A stretch of DNA of 64,000 nucleotides from CAWCAL01 sp963695075 (GCA_963695075.1 CAVOFR010000007.1:930001-994000), one strand, 5' to 3'. Counted from the first letter of the stretch, positions 1 through 8,334 are shown. Made by a program: numbers and translations. Notes: generated by a model not told the origin, from the sequence alone.

Positions 1-823
1 CGACTACCTCGGAGGTGACGCTGCCGAGGGCGAGCCGGCGCAGCCCCCGGCGGGCGTGGGTGGCCATCACGATCAGTGCCGCGTCCTGGTCGATCGCGTA
101 TTCGGCGATGGCCGGACCGGCGTGCTTGGCGTGGAGAACGCCGTAGTCGATGTCTCTGCCGCTGGCTTCGTGGAGCTGTTGTGAGTAGCGGTGGGCCATG
201 GCCGACTCGTGGGGGAGATCCACCCCGGCCGGGGTCGCGCGGGACCGCTCGAGGGCGCTCGCTGTCTCGGCGTCCAGGACGTGGATGACTTGCGCGTCGA
301 AGTCGAATGCGGCCAGGAGTTGCGCTGCCAGGGTGAGGGTGGTCTTGGTGCCCGGGCTCTTGTCGGCGGCCACGATCAGCCGACCGGGGATCGTGAAGTT
401 CGCGGGGTCGCAGCTGGGACCGATCAGCAGGACGGGGCGGTGCGACGCAGCCAGGACCTCGTTCGCCACACTGCCCAACAGCGCCGCCGAGTGGCCGCGT
501 CCTCGGGTCGACATGACCACGAGGGACGAGGGTGACGCCTCGACCACGGCATCGAGATGGTCGGCGACCGGGTTGACCGCCGGCAATACCTCGACCGTGT
601 GGGCGCCTCCTCCCGTGTCGCTCACCTGTTGCTCGATCATGTCGGTCACCTCGCCGGCGTCGGCCGACGGGGGGTGGAACAGGACGACGCGCATCGTCAC
701 GTCGAGGTGATCGGCGATCGTTCGGGCCGGGATCAGCGCGCGCGCCGACTCGTCCGACCCGTCGACCGGGACGATGATCTCGTCGACCAGCCGGCTGTCC
801 GGTGGGGGTGTGCGCGAGCCCAT
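1..823 (-). CDS. Tandem universal stress protein (UspA family), 3' end cut by window edge
   Basis: Reading leftwards from ATG at 823, about 274 codons are visible before the window ends. Two Usp domains follow each other. Domain 1 (about residues 8-150) starts LVDEIIVPVDGSD and ends with the nucleotide-binding pattern RGRGHSAALLGS (G-x2-G-x9-G-S). Domain 2 (from about 155) starts RLIVAADKSPGT and has HARRGLRRLALGS near the edge. Tandem Usp proteins of this kind bind ATP in the cytoplasm and are common members of the mycobacterial DosR dormancy regulon. The ATG shares one base with the stop of the upstream lipoprotein gene (TGATG), so the two are probably translationally coupled. Only the last few residues should be missing. 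The exact ligand and role are inference from the family and the neighbouring DevR-type system. Confidence 0.9.
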   Translation of the reverse strand, partial: MGSRTPPPDSRLVDEIIVPVDGSDESARALIPARTIADHLDVTMRVVLFHPPSADAGEVTDMIEQQVSDTGGGAHTVEVLPAVNPVADHLDAVVEASPSSLVVMSTRGRGHSAALLGSVANEVLAASHRPVLLIGPSCDPANFTIPGRLIVAADKSPGTKTTLTLAAQLLAAFDFDAQVIHVLDAETASALERSRATPAGVDLPHESAMAHRYSQQLHEASGRDIDYGVLHAKHAGPAIAEYAIDQDAALIVMATHARRGLRRLALGSVTSEVV

Positions 824-1740
824 CAGGAGTCCCCGGCCTGGAGTGGATACTCGACCAGATTGATCTGTGAGCCGTCCTCGGCCGATTCTTCGAACACTAT
901 GACCGCTCCCGTGCCGGTGGTCTCAGGATCGTAGGCGACGGTGACGTCGAACTCCCCCCAAGTCCCGTTCCCGGCGGTCGCGGTCGTCGATCCCTCGGCG
1001 ACGATCAGGCCGTCGCCATCGGTGAGGCTGTAGACGACGTTCGCCTCGAAGGTGTTGGACTCGCCGGTGATCTGGATCTCGTCACCCACCTCGGCCCCGG
1101 GGGTCGGGCTCTCGACGAGGATGGCGGGACGCACCGACTCGAAGTCATCCCTCGTGAGCGGCGCCGTGGCGTCCAGTCCATGGGATCCGAGCGCTTCGAC
1201 GTCGGTTCCGTCGATTCGGAACAGCACGCCGTCGACCGAATCGAACTGGGTGAGGGTGAAGACCACCTGGGCGGCGCGCATGGTCTCTCCCAACGTGCCG
1301 CCCGACTCCTCGAATGCCCCCGAGAGATCCACGGTTGCGGTCCCATCGTCGATGGCGATGTCGAGCAGTTCGGTGTCGGCGGGGATCTCCGTAGTCATGC
1401 CGATCTCGGTCTCGATCGCATCGGGTCCGGCGAGCAGGGCCTCCATGGCGTCGTGGGCGGGAGACGCCGTCGAGACGGGTCGCCCCCCTGCGCCGATTCG
1501 CTCGGGGCTGTCACCCGGGGCCGATGGGATGCTCCACGCCCAGTAGACGTTGGCGACGACCTCGTCACCGGTGGCGACGGAGGTGTCCACCGGAGGGGCT
1601 TGGGTCGTCGAGGGCTGACCTCCCTCGGTGGTGGTCGGCTCGTCAGGGGCGGCGTCGTCATCGCCGCAACCGGCGAGGAACACGAAGAGGAGGCCGAACA
1701 AGCCGACCAGCAACAGCCGCCAACGTAGTCTGACGAGCAT
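823..1740 (-). CDS. GerMN/Gmad2-domain lipoprotein
   Basis: A 305-residue exported lipoprotein. The N-terminus MLVRLRWRLLLVGLFGLLF leads to a lipobox ending LAGC, followed by an acidic, Thr/Pro-rich linker. The middle (about 60-190) fits a GerMN domain (ends VDGVLFRIDG). The C-terminal 100 residues fit the immunoglobulin-like Gmad2 domain (starts PAILVESPTPGAEVGDEIQI). ATG at 1740 is chosen over the in-frame upstream ATG at 1767 because AAAGGAG sits 7 nt before it and the signal peptide then begins at residue 1. The gene is first in a two-gene unit with the tandem Usp gene and is divergent from the histidine kinase. A palindromic DosR-box-like site lies 54 nt upstream of the start. In this family the domains are linked to cell-envelope or sporulation proteins; the role here is unknown. 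Confidence 0.85.
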   Translation of the reverse strand: MLVRLRWRLLLVGLFGLLFVFLAGCGDDDAAPDEPTTTEGGQPSTTQAPPVDTSVATGDEVVANVYWAWSIPSAPGDSPERIGAGGRPVSTASPAHDAMEALLAGPDAIETEIGMTTEIPADTELLDIAIDDGTATVDLSGAFEESGGTLGETMRAAQVVFTLTQFDSVDGVLFRIDGTDVEALGSHGLDATAPLTRDDFESVRPAILVESPTPGAEVGDEIQITGESNTFEANVVYSLTDGDGLIVAEGSTTATAGNGTWGEFDVTVAYDPETTGTGAVIVFEESAEDGSQINLVEYPLQAGDS

Positions 1741-1794
1741 GGCGAACTCCTTTGCTCTCCCCTTCACGATGCCGGGGAACCGTGGCGACGGTCA

Positions 1795-1808
1795 GGGCCG
1801 AAGGTCCT
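1795..1808. promoter_or_regulatory. DosR-box-like imperfect palindrome
   Basis: GGGCC-GAAG-GTCCT: two 5-base half sites with a 4-base spacer, as in the mycobacterial DosR consensus core GGGAC-n4-GTCCC, with one mismatch in each half. The spacer GAAG is identical to that of the perfect site at 3256-3269. It lies 54 nt upstream of the lipoprotein start at 1740 and 4 nt before the kinase ATG at 1813, so it suits activation of the leftward lipoprotein-Usp unit rather than the kinase. Functional assignment is inference. Confidence 0.45.
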
Positions 1809-1812
1809 TTCG

Positions 1813-3180
1813 ATGACGCTGGAGCTGGAGACGAGCGCAGCCGCCTTCCACTCGGCCTTCACCGATGCCCCGGTGGCGATGGCGTTCGTCGATGTGAATG
1901 CCACCGAGTCGGTCATCCGGACCCCCAACCACGCGCTGGTCGAGCTGCTCGGCTACGCGCCGGCCGAGCTCGTCGGACTGCCGGTTCGGTTCCTGCTGCA
2001 CGGCGAGGATCTCGCGGCCGGGCTGGGGGTCGGGCTCGTCGATGGTTCGGCGCCGGTCCAGCGCTGGGAGCTGAGGCTCGTGCGGTCCGACGGGACCGAC
2101 GTGTGGGTCCAGCTGCACGTGAGCATGCTGCAGGACGACGCAGAACACCCGATCGCGTTGGCCCACGTCGTCGACATCTCCGAGCGGAAGGAGGCCGAAG
2201 CCGGCCGAGAGCGCTACGAGACGCAGATCGAGCTGATGAGCCGCCTCCGGCTCCGACTGCTGCAGGGCGACAGCCTGCGAGAGGCACTGACCGCCCTCTG
2301 CATCGACCTGCGGGACCGCACCTCGGCCGCACGGGTGGTCCTGCTCGAGCACAATCCCACGATCGGCCGGATCCTCGTGGCGGCCGGCTCGAGCGGTCCC
2401 GGCGAGATCGACTCGCCGGTTGATGCCGAAATGGCCGTAGCTCCTCTGGGTGACGGGCTCGCCATGGCGTTGATCGCTCCCGAGGACGAGCTCGCCGCCG
2501 AAGACGAGGCCCTGCTCGTCCGTCTCGCCGTCGAAGTCGGCGAGGCCGTCGAGCTGGCGAGGTCCCGAGTCGAACGGCAGCGCTTCGACGTGCTCGAGGA
2601 TCGGGAGCGGATCGCGACCGACCTGCACGACGTCGTCATCCAACGGCTCTTTGCCGCAGGGATGCGGCTCCAAGCCGCCGTTCCGATGGTGACCGGTCCG
2701 GCGCGCGACCGCCTCAGCGCGGTGATCGGCGAGCTCGACACCACGATCGCCGAGATCCGGGACACGATCTTCTTCATCCACCACCCCGAACGGGAGGCTC
2801 TGACGCTCTCTGCTCGGGTCGCCGAGACCGCCAGAGCCAATGCCGAATACCTCGGGTTCGATCCCGATCTCTCGATCGACGGCCCGTTGGACCAGGTCAG
2901 CGAGGCGGCGGCCGAGCAGCTGATCCCGGCGCTGACCGAGATCCTGTCCAACGTGGCCCGTCACGCCGAGGCCACGACCGTGAGGATCCGGATCTCCTCC
3001 GCCGATGACCGACTGCTCCTCGAAGTGGCCGACGACGGCATCGGGATGGATCCGGGGGCCACCGGAGGAGAAGGGCTCGGCAACCTGGCTCGCAGAGCCA
3101 TGACGCTCCGTGGCGGATTCACGGCCGCGGCCGACCCCGACGAGGGCGGCACCCTCGTGCGGTGGTGGGTCGCCGACTGA
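1813..3180 (+). CDS. PAS-GAF sensor histidine kinase, DosS/NarX-type
   Basis: A 455-residue cytoplasmic sensor kinase without membrane segments. Residues about 8-130 form a PAS domain ending in DISERKEAE; about 140-255 look like a degenerate GAF domain. The dimerisation/phosphoacceptor helix is HisKA_3 type with RIATDLHDVVIQRLF, phosphoacceptor His272. A HATPase domain at the C-terminus shows an N-box (EILSNVARHAEA) and G-box (VADDGIGM and GGEGLGNL). HisKA_3 kinases pair with NarL/LuxR-type regulators, and the only one nearby is the DevR-like gene at 3802-4470 on the opposite strand. DosS and DosT of Mycobacterium use GAF-haem sensing; I cannot show a haem ligand here, and the PAS domain makes the input uncertain. 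Start ATG 1813 has no clear ribosome binding site. Confidence 0.88.
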   Translation: MTLELETSAAAFHSAFTDAPVAMAFVDVNATESVIRTPNHALVELLGYAPAELVGLPVRFLLHGEDLAAGLGVGLVDGSAPVQRWELRLVRSDGTDVWVQLHVSMLQDDAEHPIALAHVVDISERKEAEAGRERYETQIELMSRLRLRLLQGDSLREALTALCIDLRDRTSAARVVLLEHNPTIGRILVAAGSSGPGEIDSPVDAEMAVAPLGDGLAMALIAPEDELAAEDEALLVRLAVEVGEAVELARSRVERQRFDVLEDRERIATDLHDVVIQRLFAAGMRLQAAVPMVTGPARDRLSAVIGELDTTIAEIRDTIFFIHHPEREALTLSARVAETARANAEYLGFDPDLSIDGPLDQVSEAAAEQLIPALTEILSNVARHAEATTVRIRISSADDRLLLEVADDGIGMDPGATGGEGLGNLARRAMTLRGGFTAAADPDEGGTLVRWWVAD

Positions 3181-3206
3181 CCCGACTCGCAGGATTTGGG
3201 GAGTCT

Positions 3207-3227
3207 CAGCTACAGCTCATGTAGCTG
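3207..3227. terminator. Short hairpin downstream of the histidine kinase
   Basis: CAGCTAC and GTAGCTG form a perfect 7-bp stem around a 7-nt loop, 27 nt after the kinase stop codon. There is no U-run, which is usual for high-GC actinobacteria, so it may be a terminator or a regulator site for the downstream gene. Confidence 0.4.
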
Positions 3228-3255
3228 AACGACCCCAGAACCTGACGGGCACGCT

Positions 3256-3269
3256 GGGACGAAGGTCCC
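3256..3269. promoter_or_regulatory. DosR-box-like perfect palindrome
   Basis: GGGAC-GAAG-GTCCC matches all ten core half-site bases of the mycobacterial DosR box (GGGAC-TWWA-GTCCC) and the two central W positions. It lies 57 nt upstream of the GTG at 3327, close to the 54-nt spacing of the related site at 1795-1808. It is therefore a good candidate operator for the small gene that follows, bound by the DevR-like regulator encoded at 3802-4470. The match is seen; the binding is inferred. Confidence 0.55.
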
Positions 3270-3326
3270 TGGCGAACTCACCGACCATGGCGCACGGTGA
3301 ACGTTCAGGACCGAAAGGCAGTGCCG

Positions 3327-3797
3327 GTGGGCGACGTCGACCGCAGGGAGAAGCACCGACCGAAGGTGGGGACGCGTCGCCTCGTGCAGGACTTCGTGAC
3401 CGCCCCCCGTCCGCTGGTCGACGTCCTCGACCGTGTCGCCACCGAGCCCTCGTCACTCCAGGCGATGATCGAACGGGCGGCCCTGCGGTCATACGCGATG
3501 CCGGCCGACGACGTCGAATCGGCTCCGGTAGCCGTGGTCGAGGTACGCAATCTGCACGACGGCTGGTCGGCGCACCTCGAATGGGAGGGATCGCTCGGCG
3601 GTCTCCCGCCATTCGACGGCGAGCTCACCATCCTGGGAGCCGACCCGCACCGCACGTGGATAGGACTGGAGGGCACCGTGCACCTGAGCCCCCAGGCCTC
3701 GTGGTCGGATGCGCCGCTGCTTCTGGCCCGACTCGAGGTCAGGGATCTGTTGTTGCACCTGGCCGACGCGGTGTCCGCCGAGGGCACCGGAGAGTGA
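3327..3797 (+). CDS. Conserved-looking small protein of unknown function in the DevR-like cluster
   Basis: I do not recognise this 156-residue protein. It is soluble, with a basic N-terminus (VDRREKHRPKVGTRR), then a mixed alpha/beta body ending in a leucine-rich helix (LLLARLEVRDLLLHLADAV). GTG 3327 is chosen because GAAAGG lies 8 nt upstream; GTG 3297 in the same frame is possible and would add ten residues. The gene sits between the histidine kinase and the convergent response regulator, 4 nt from the latter's stop. It follows a perfect DosR-box-like palindrome, so hypoxia- or dormancy-type control is plausible. No domain was identified by eye. Confidence 0.6.
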   Translation: MGDVDRREKHRPKVGTRRLVQDFVTAPRPLVDVLDRVATEPSSLQAMIERAALRSYAMPADDVESAPVAVVEVRNLHDGWSAHLEWEGSLGGLPPFDGELTILGADPHRTWIGLEGTVHLSPQASWSDAPLLLARLEVRDLLLHLADAVSAEGTGE

Positions 3798-3801
3798 TCG
3801 G

Positions 3802-4470
3802 TCAGCTTTCGCGCAACCGCTGACGCTCGTCCAGTCGTGCCGCCGTGGCGGCGGCCTCGGTGCGCCGAGCCATGCCGAGCTTGGCCAGCAGGTTCGAGAC
3901 ATAGTTCTTGACCGTCTTCTCGGCCAGGTAGAGCTCATCGGCGATCTGCCGGTTGGAGTAGCCCTCGCCGATCAGCTCGAAGATGCGATGTTCCTGGTCG
4001 GTCAGGCTCTCGACCCGGCCCTCGATGCCGTTCCGCATGCGCTCGAGTGCCAGGCGCACCTCGGCGGAGTCCAGCAGCTGCGCACCGCCGGCCACCTTGC
4101 GGATGGACGTGATGAGGTCGTTGCTGCGGATCTGCTTGAGCACGTAGCCGGCGGCACCGGCCAGTGCGGCGTCGACGAGAGCATGGTCATCGGCGAAGGA
4201 CGTGAGCATCAGGCATGCGATGTCCGGATGACCAGACCGGACGTCCCGGCAGACCTCGATGCCAGATCCATCACCGAGCCGTACGTCGAGCACCGCGACG
4301 TCGGGAGCCACAGCCCCGATGGCCTCCACCGCGCCTTCGACGTGGCCATGCGATCCGACGACGTCGAGGCCGGCCTCGGCGTTGATGAGCTCGGCGATGC
4401 CCTGACGGACCACCTCGTGATCGTCGAGGAGGAAGACCCGAATGTCAGGCGATGGCTCCGGCATGGTCAT
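3802..4470 (-). CDS. devR: DevR/DosR-like NarL-family response regulator
   Basis: A 222-residue regulator. The receiver domain (about 10-125) has the acidic pair DD at 16-17, phosphoacceptor Asp62 in VLDVRLGDG, and the conserved Lys in GYVLKQIRSNDL. The LuxR-type HTH (about 150-215) contains LTDQE, NRQIADELYLAEKTVKNYVSN and LLAKLGM, which closely follows the recognition region of mycobacterial DosR as I remember it. The ATG at 4470 overlaps the kinase stop (ATGA), so it is co-translated with the upstream APH-AAA kinase gene. A second ATG at 4464 is possible. The closeness to DosR supports the reading of GGGAC-n4-GTCCC sites nearby as its targets. The presumed cognate kinase is at 1813-3180. 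Confidence 0.9.
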   Translation of the reverse strand: MTMPEPSPDIRVFLLDDHEVVRQGIAELINAEAGLDVVGSHGHVEGAVEAIGAVAPDVAVLDVRLGDGSGIEVCRDVRSGHPDIACLMLTSFADDHALVDAALAGAAGYVLKQIRSNDLITSIRKVAGGAQLLDSAEVRLALERMRNGIEGRVESLTDQEHRIFELIGEGYSNRQIADELYLAEKTVKNYVSNLLAKLGMARRTEAAATAARLDERQRLRES

Positions 4471-5957
4471 CCGCTCTCAGAGGTCGAGTCCGATCGACGC
4501 GGTGGCGTCGAAGGGGCATCGAGCAGGATACGCAGGCGGGAGCACACGTCGTGGACCGGGCCCGCAGTGGAGATCCGGTGGGATCCGGGCCAGGGGTCCC
4601 TGCGGGCGGCCAGCTCGTCGAAGGTGGCGACGGTTGCATCGGAGGGGTCGTCCCCGCGGGCCCTTCGGGCGTCGATCCGCTGCTTCGCCTCGGCCGGGTC
4701 GAGGGTGCACTCGATCTCGACCAGCTCGGCACCGTGGCGTTCGGCGAGCCGTCGTGCCGAGCATCGGTGATCGTCCGAGCTCCAGGATGCGTCGAGGATC
4801 ACACTCTCTCCCGATGTCATCAGCAGCTCGGCCTGCCGAAGCAGTTCGTCGTAGACCCGAGTCGTCATCTCGGGGCTGTAGAGCCCGGCACCGATATCGG
4901 CAGCCCGGTGGTCGTCGCGGGCGATGCCGGCCAGATCCTTGCGGAGCGCGTCGGTGACGAGGATCGGCATGTTGAACGTCCGGCCGAGGGACTCGGCCAC
5001 GGTCGACTTTCCGACCCCGGGAGCGCCGCCGATGAGGATCAGGCGACCCCGCGAGAGCTCCAGATGGTGCAGAGCGAGCGCGTGATAGGCGCGGGCCAGC
5101 TCGGCCTGATCGGTCCGGCCCTGCCCGTGGGCCAGGCAGGCCACCTTCGCCCGTACGTGGGCGCGGTAGGCGACGTAGTTGTGTGCGAGCGATGCCGGGT
5201 GGTGTTCGTTGGAGTACTCCTGATACCAGCCCATGAGTCGACGAGCCGTCCCGGGGCCGGCCAGTCGATGAACGTCCATGACCAGGAAGGCGATGTCCGA
5301 GAGGACGTCGCCGATGCGGAAGTCGTCGCGGAAGGCCAGGCAGTCGAGGATTCGGGGGCCGTCCTCGAGGCAGAAGATGTCGTCGGCGATCAGGTCGCCA
5401 TGGCCGTCCCGGACGAACCCGTCGGCGATCCGCGACACGAAGAGGGCGGGGTTCGCGTCGAGATAGCGGTGGGCGAGCTGCGCGACGCGGTCGTGGGCCT
5501 CGCGCTCGATGATGGTGCCGACGGACTCTGCGACCGTGGCGAGGTTGTCGTCCCAGCGTTCCCGCGTGGCTTCCGGCGTCGCGATCGCGTCGTCGTCGGT
5601 GAGGGGCTCCAGCCCGGCGTGGAACGCCGCCACGGTCCACGCGACCCGGCGCAGGCAGTCGTCGGCGTTTCCGTCCTCCAGCACCCGGGACAGACGGCGG
5701 TCGTCGGGCATCCGCCTCATGATGATCAGGTGATCGACCAGCTCCCCGTTCTCGTGGAGGTCGCCCAGGCCCAGGTAGACGTCGGGGGCGATCCGGCGGT
5801 TCAGTTCCAGCTCTCGTCGGGCCGCCGTCAGCCGCCGGTCGCGGTCGGTGAGGTCGAGGAACGAGAGAGCGACCGGTTTGAGCAGCTTGTAGGCGCGCTC
5901 CTCGGTGAAGAAGACCCGGGAGACGTGCGTTTCGACGGGCGTCGGCACCGTGCTCAT
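4467..5957 (-). CDS. APH-like phosphotransferase fused to P-loop kinase (Rv2004c-like)
   Basis: A 496-residue two-domain protein. The N-terminal half is aminoglycoside phosphotransferase/protein-kinase-like, with DGHGDLIADD (His186, Asp188) replacing the usual HGDLHxxN and a later RILDCLAFRDDFRIGD segment. The C-terminal half is a small-molecule-kinase P-loop domain, with Walker A GAPGVGKS at 311-318 (Lys317) and VILDASW further on. Length and order match mycobacterial Rv2004c (498 residues), a DosR-regulon member beside a Usp gene. It lies directly upstream of, and overlaps by 4 bases, the DevR-like gene. The substrate is unknown; the altered catalytic loop may mean the first domain is inactive or binds another substrate. 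Start ATG 5957. Confidence 0.85.
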   Translation of the reverse strand: MSTVPTPVETHVSRVFFTEERAYKLLKPVALSFLDLTDRDRRLTAARRELELNRRIAPDVYLGLGDLHENGELVDHLIIMRRMPDDRRLSRVLEDGNADDCLRRVAWTVAAFHAGLEPLTDDDAIATPEATRERWDDNLATVAESVGTIIEREAHDRVAQLAHRYLDANPALFVSRIADGFVRDGHGDLIADDIFCLEDGPRILDCLAFRDDFRIGDVLSDIAFLVMDVHRLAGPGTARRLMGWYQEYSNEHHPASLAHNYVAYRAHVRAKVACLAHGQGRTDQAELARAYHALALHHLELSRGRLILIGGAPGVGKSTVAESLGRTFNMPILVTDALRKDLAGIARDDHRAADIGAGLYSPEMTTRVYDELLRQAELLMTSGESVILDASWSSDDHRCSARRLAERHGAELVEIECTLDPAEAKQRIDARRARGDDPSDATVATFDELAARRDPWPGSHRISTAGPVHDVCSRLRILLDAPSTPPRRSDSTSESG

Positions 5958-6049
5958 GGGACCAGCATGGCGCGTCGGAGCCGTCGGACCGGAGTCGGGA
6001 GCCGTCGGCCCCGGCGGGTCGTCTGCGCTCCAGCGGGCAGACTGTGTCC

Positions 6050-6886
6050 ATGACGCACCAGTGCTTCGAGGTCGACATCACCGATCACATCGCCCACGTC
6101 GTGATGAAACGGGGCGAAGAGCTCAACACGATGACACCCGCGTTCTGGGGAGAGCTGCCGCAGATCGTCAACGACATCAGCGACTCGGGGTCAGCTCGGG
6201 TCATCGTCCTGTCCTCGACCGGGCGACACTTCACCGCAGGGATGGATCTGTCGGTGTTCGCCGGAGGCGGTCTGGCCGAGGACTCCCTCGAGCTGGGACG
6301 CAAGCAGGCTCGACTCCGGCAGATGGCGCTGTTGCTCCAGAAGTCGTTCAGCTGCATCGAGGAGGCGCGTATGCCGGTCCTCGCCGCCGTGCAGGGCGGG
6401 TGCATCGGCGGAGGGGTCGACATGGTCACGGCGTGCGACATGCGGTACGCGACGGCCGATGCGTGGTTCTGTATCCAGGAGATCAACATCGGGATGACCG
6501 CCGACGTCGGGACGTTGCAGCGACTGCCCAAGCTCATCCCCGAAGGGGTGGCTCGCGAGCTGGCCTACACCGGCGCCCGGATGCCGGCGGAGCGGGCCAG
6601 GGAGGTGGGCCTGGTCAACGAGATCTACGACGACCACGAGGCCATGCTGGCCGGCGTCATGGCCATCGCGGCCGAGATCGCCACCAAGTCACCGCTGGCC
6701 ATCTGGGGGACCAAGGAAACGGTCAACTACACCCGGGACCACTCGGTGGCCGACTCGCTCAACTACATCGCCACGTGGCAGTCGGGCATGTTCCAGCCCG
6801 CCGACATGGTCGCCGCGTTCGGAGCCCAAGGCTCCGACGACGACCCCGAGTTCGCGCCCCTCCCCCCGTCGCCCCGTGAGCTGTGA
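6050..6886 (+). CDS. Delta3,5-delta2,4-dienoyl-CoA isomerase-like crotonase
   Basis: A 278-residue crotonase-fold enzyme. The oxyanion-hole segments are HFTAGMDL and QGGCIGGGVD. The three acidic residues that define mammalian ECH1 (Asp176, Glu196, Asp204 in rat) are present with the same spacing as Asp124, Glu144 and Asp152 (GGGVD, IQEINIG, TADVGTLQ). This argues for shifting double bonds in odd-position unsaturated acyl-CoA during beta-oxidation rather than simple hydration. ATG 6050 is preferred over GTG 6044 because CAGACT lies 6 nt before it, in the leaderless arrangement seen in neighbours. The gene stands alone and converges on the aldehyde dehydrogenase, with a hairpin between. Confidence 0.88.
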   Translation: MTHQCFEVDITDHIAHVVMKRGEELNTMTPAFWGELPQIVNDISDSGSARVIVLSSTGRHFTAGMDLSVFAGGGLAEDSLELGRKQARLRQMALLLQKSFSCIEEARMPVLAAVQGGCIGGGVDMVTACDMRYATADAWFCIQEINIGMTADVGTLQRLPKLIPEGVARELAYTGARMPAERAREVGLVNEIYDDHEAMLAGVMAIAAEIATKSPLAIWGTKETVNYTRDHSVADSLNYIATWQSGMFQPADMVAAFGAQGSDDDPEFAPLPPSPREL

Positions 6887-6889
6887 CGT

Positions 6890-6925
6890 GAGTGCGTTAC
6901 CGGGGGACAGACCCCGAACGCACTC
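6890..6925. repeat. Dispersed inverted repeat / bidirectional terminator (copy 1)
   Basis: Outer arms GAGTGCGTT (6890-6898) and AACGCACTC (6917-6925) flank an inner stem CGGGG/CCCCG around GACAGA. It lies between two convergent genes and shares the GGGGACAGACCCC core and the GAGTGCG flank with the larger repeat at 60364-60414. It probably ends transcription from both sides. Confidence 0.7.
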
Positions 6926-6930
6926 CCCGA

Positions 6931-8328
6931 CTAGACCTCGGTGCGGAGGTGGTAGCTCTTGGCTCGGGTCAATTCGCCGTATCCCAGACTCGACAGGGTG
7001 ATCCCGCGGCCGGTGTCCTTCACGCCGGTCCAGGCCAGGGCCGGGTCGAGGTAGTCGGCTCGGTTCATGAACACCGTCCCGGTCTGCAACCGCCGGCCGA
7101 TTGCCCGGGCCGCCCCGACGTCGCCCGTCCAGATCGACGCGGTGAGCCCATAGGGGCTGTCGTTCATCAGCTCGACCGCCTCGGCGTCGTCCCTCACCGG
7201 CATCACGCCCACGACCGGACCGAACGACTCCTCGGCCATCACGGCCATGTCGTGATCCACGTCGACGAGCAACGTCGGCGAGAGGTACGGCGAGCCCGTA
7301 CCGCCGTCGTCGTCGCCGAAGCTCTCGCTGCCCACCACGGTCCGGGCTCCGGCGGAGGTGGCGTCGCCGATCTGGTCCCGGACACCATCGGCCGCCCGAG
7401 CCGTGACCAACGGGCCCAAAGTCGTCTCCTCGTCCAGCGGTGAGCCCAGCCGGTACGAGCGGACGGCTTCGGCCATGGCGTCGACCGTTTCGGCGAAGAC
7501 CGACTCCTGGACGTAGACCCGCTCGATCCCACAACACGACTGGCCCGAGTTGAAGAAGGCACCGTCCACGATGTTCTCGACCGCATGTGCGAGGTCGGCA
7601 TCGGCTCGCACGTACGCTGGATCCTTCCCGCCGAGCTCGAGGCCGACGCCGGCGAAGGTTCCGGCCGCCGATCCCTCGATCGACCGTCCCGCCTCGACCG
7701 AACCGGTGAAGTTGACCCGGTCGAACCACCGACGGCCGAGGGCATGGTCGACCTGCCGATGGGACAGGACCATGTTGGTGAAGAGCCCATCGGGGAGCCC
7801 GGCCCGGTCGGCCGCTTCCTGGAGACGCTCACCGGCCAGCAACGTCTGGCTGGCGTGCTTCAGGACGACCGCGTTGCCGGCCATGAGCGCCGGGATGATC
7901 GTGTTGACCGCGGTCAGCAGCGGGTAGTTCCAAGGTGCCACGCACAACACGACGCCGAGCGGCGTGCGCTCGATGAAGCGCTCGAACCCGGCGATCGGTT
8001 CTGGCTCGACCGGGGCCAGAGCCTCGGGGGCGATGTCGATCATGTGCCGGCCCCGCTCGGCGAAGCCTGCGATCTCGCCTCCGCCGAACCTCACCGGCCG
8101 TCCCATCTGCCAGGCGAGCTCCGGTACGATCTGGTCGGCGATCGACACGACAGCGTCGATGAAGCTGCCGCACGCGGCGGCTCGATCTGCGACGCCGGTA
8201 CCGGCCCAATCCGCCTGCGCCACCCTTGCATCCACGACCGATCGCTCGAAGGCGTCGTCGGCGGCGACGGGGCGTTCAGCCCAGACCGAGCCGTCCACGG
8301 GCGTGACGATGCAGACGGTGTCGGCCAT
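6931..8328 (-). CDS. NAD(P)-dependent aldehyde dehydrogenase
   Basis: A 465-residue aldehyde dehydrogenase of usual length. Visible family features are APWNYPLLTAVN (cofactor site), FTGSVEAGRSI, the general-base motif LELGGKDPAYV and the catalytic cysteine in NSGQSCCGIERVYV, followed by the C-terminal EESFGPVVG and NDSPYGLTASIW. Start ATG 8328 is preceded on its strand by TAGGCT and exactly 7 nt, indicating a leaderless transcript. It is divergent from a glutamine-synthetase-like ligase with only 18 bp between starts. Together with the downstream amidotransferase this resembles gamma-glutamyl-putrescine catabolism, where PuuC oxidises gamma-glutamyl-aminobutyraldehyde. The true substrate is inference; succinate-semialdehyde-type substrates are also possible. 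Confidence 0.88.
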   Translation of the reverse strand: MADTVCIVTPVDGSVWAERPVAADDAFERSVVDARVAQADWAGTGVADRAAACGSFIDAVVSIADQIVPELAWQMGRPVRFGGGEIAGFAERGRHMIDIAPEALAPVEPEPIAGFERFIERTPLGVVLCVAPWNYPLLTAVNTIIPALMAGNAVVLKHASQTLLAGERLQEAADRAGLPDGLFTNMVLSHRQVDHALGRRWFDRVNFTGSVEAGRSIEGSAAGTFAGVGLELGGKDPAYVRADADLAHAVENIVDGAFFNSGQSCCGIERVYVQESVFAETVDAMAEAVRSYRLGSPLDEETTLGPLVTARAADGVRDQIGDATSAGARTVVGSESFGDDDGGTGSPYLSPTLLVDVDHDMAVMAEESFGPVVGVMPVRDDAEAVELMNDSPYGLTASIWTGDVGAARAIGRRLQTGTVFMNRADYLDPALAWTGVKDTGRGITLSSLGYGELTRAKSYHLRTEV

Positions 8329-8334
8329 GGCTCG

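Noticed and set aside
5994..6015. A third DosR-box-like sequence upstream of the APH-AAA kinase (GGGCC-n4-GCTCC on the minus strand)
   Set aside because: Only seven of ten core half-site bases match and the two halves pair poorly, so it is no better than chance in such GC-rich DNA.
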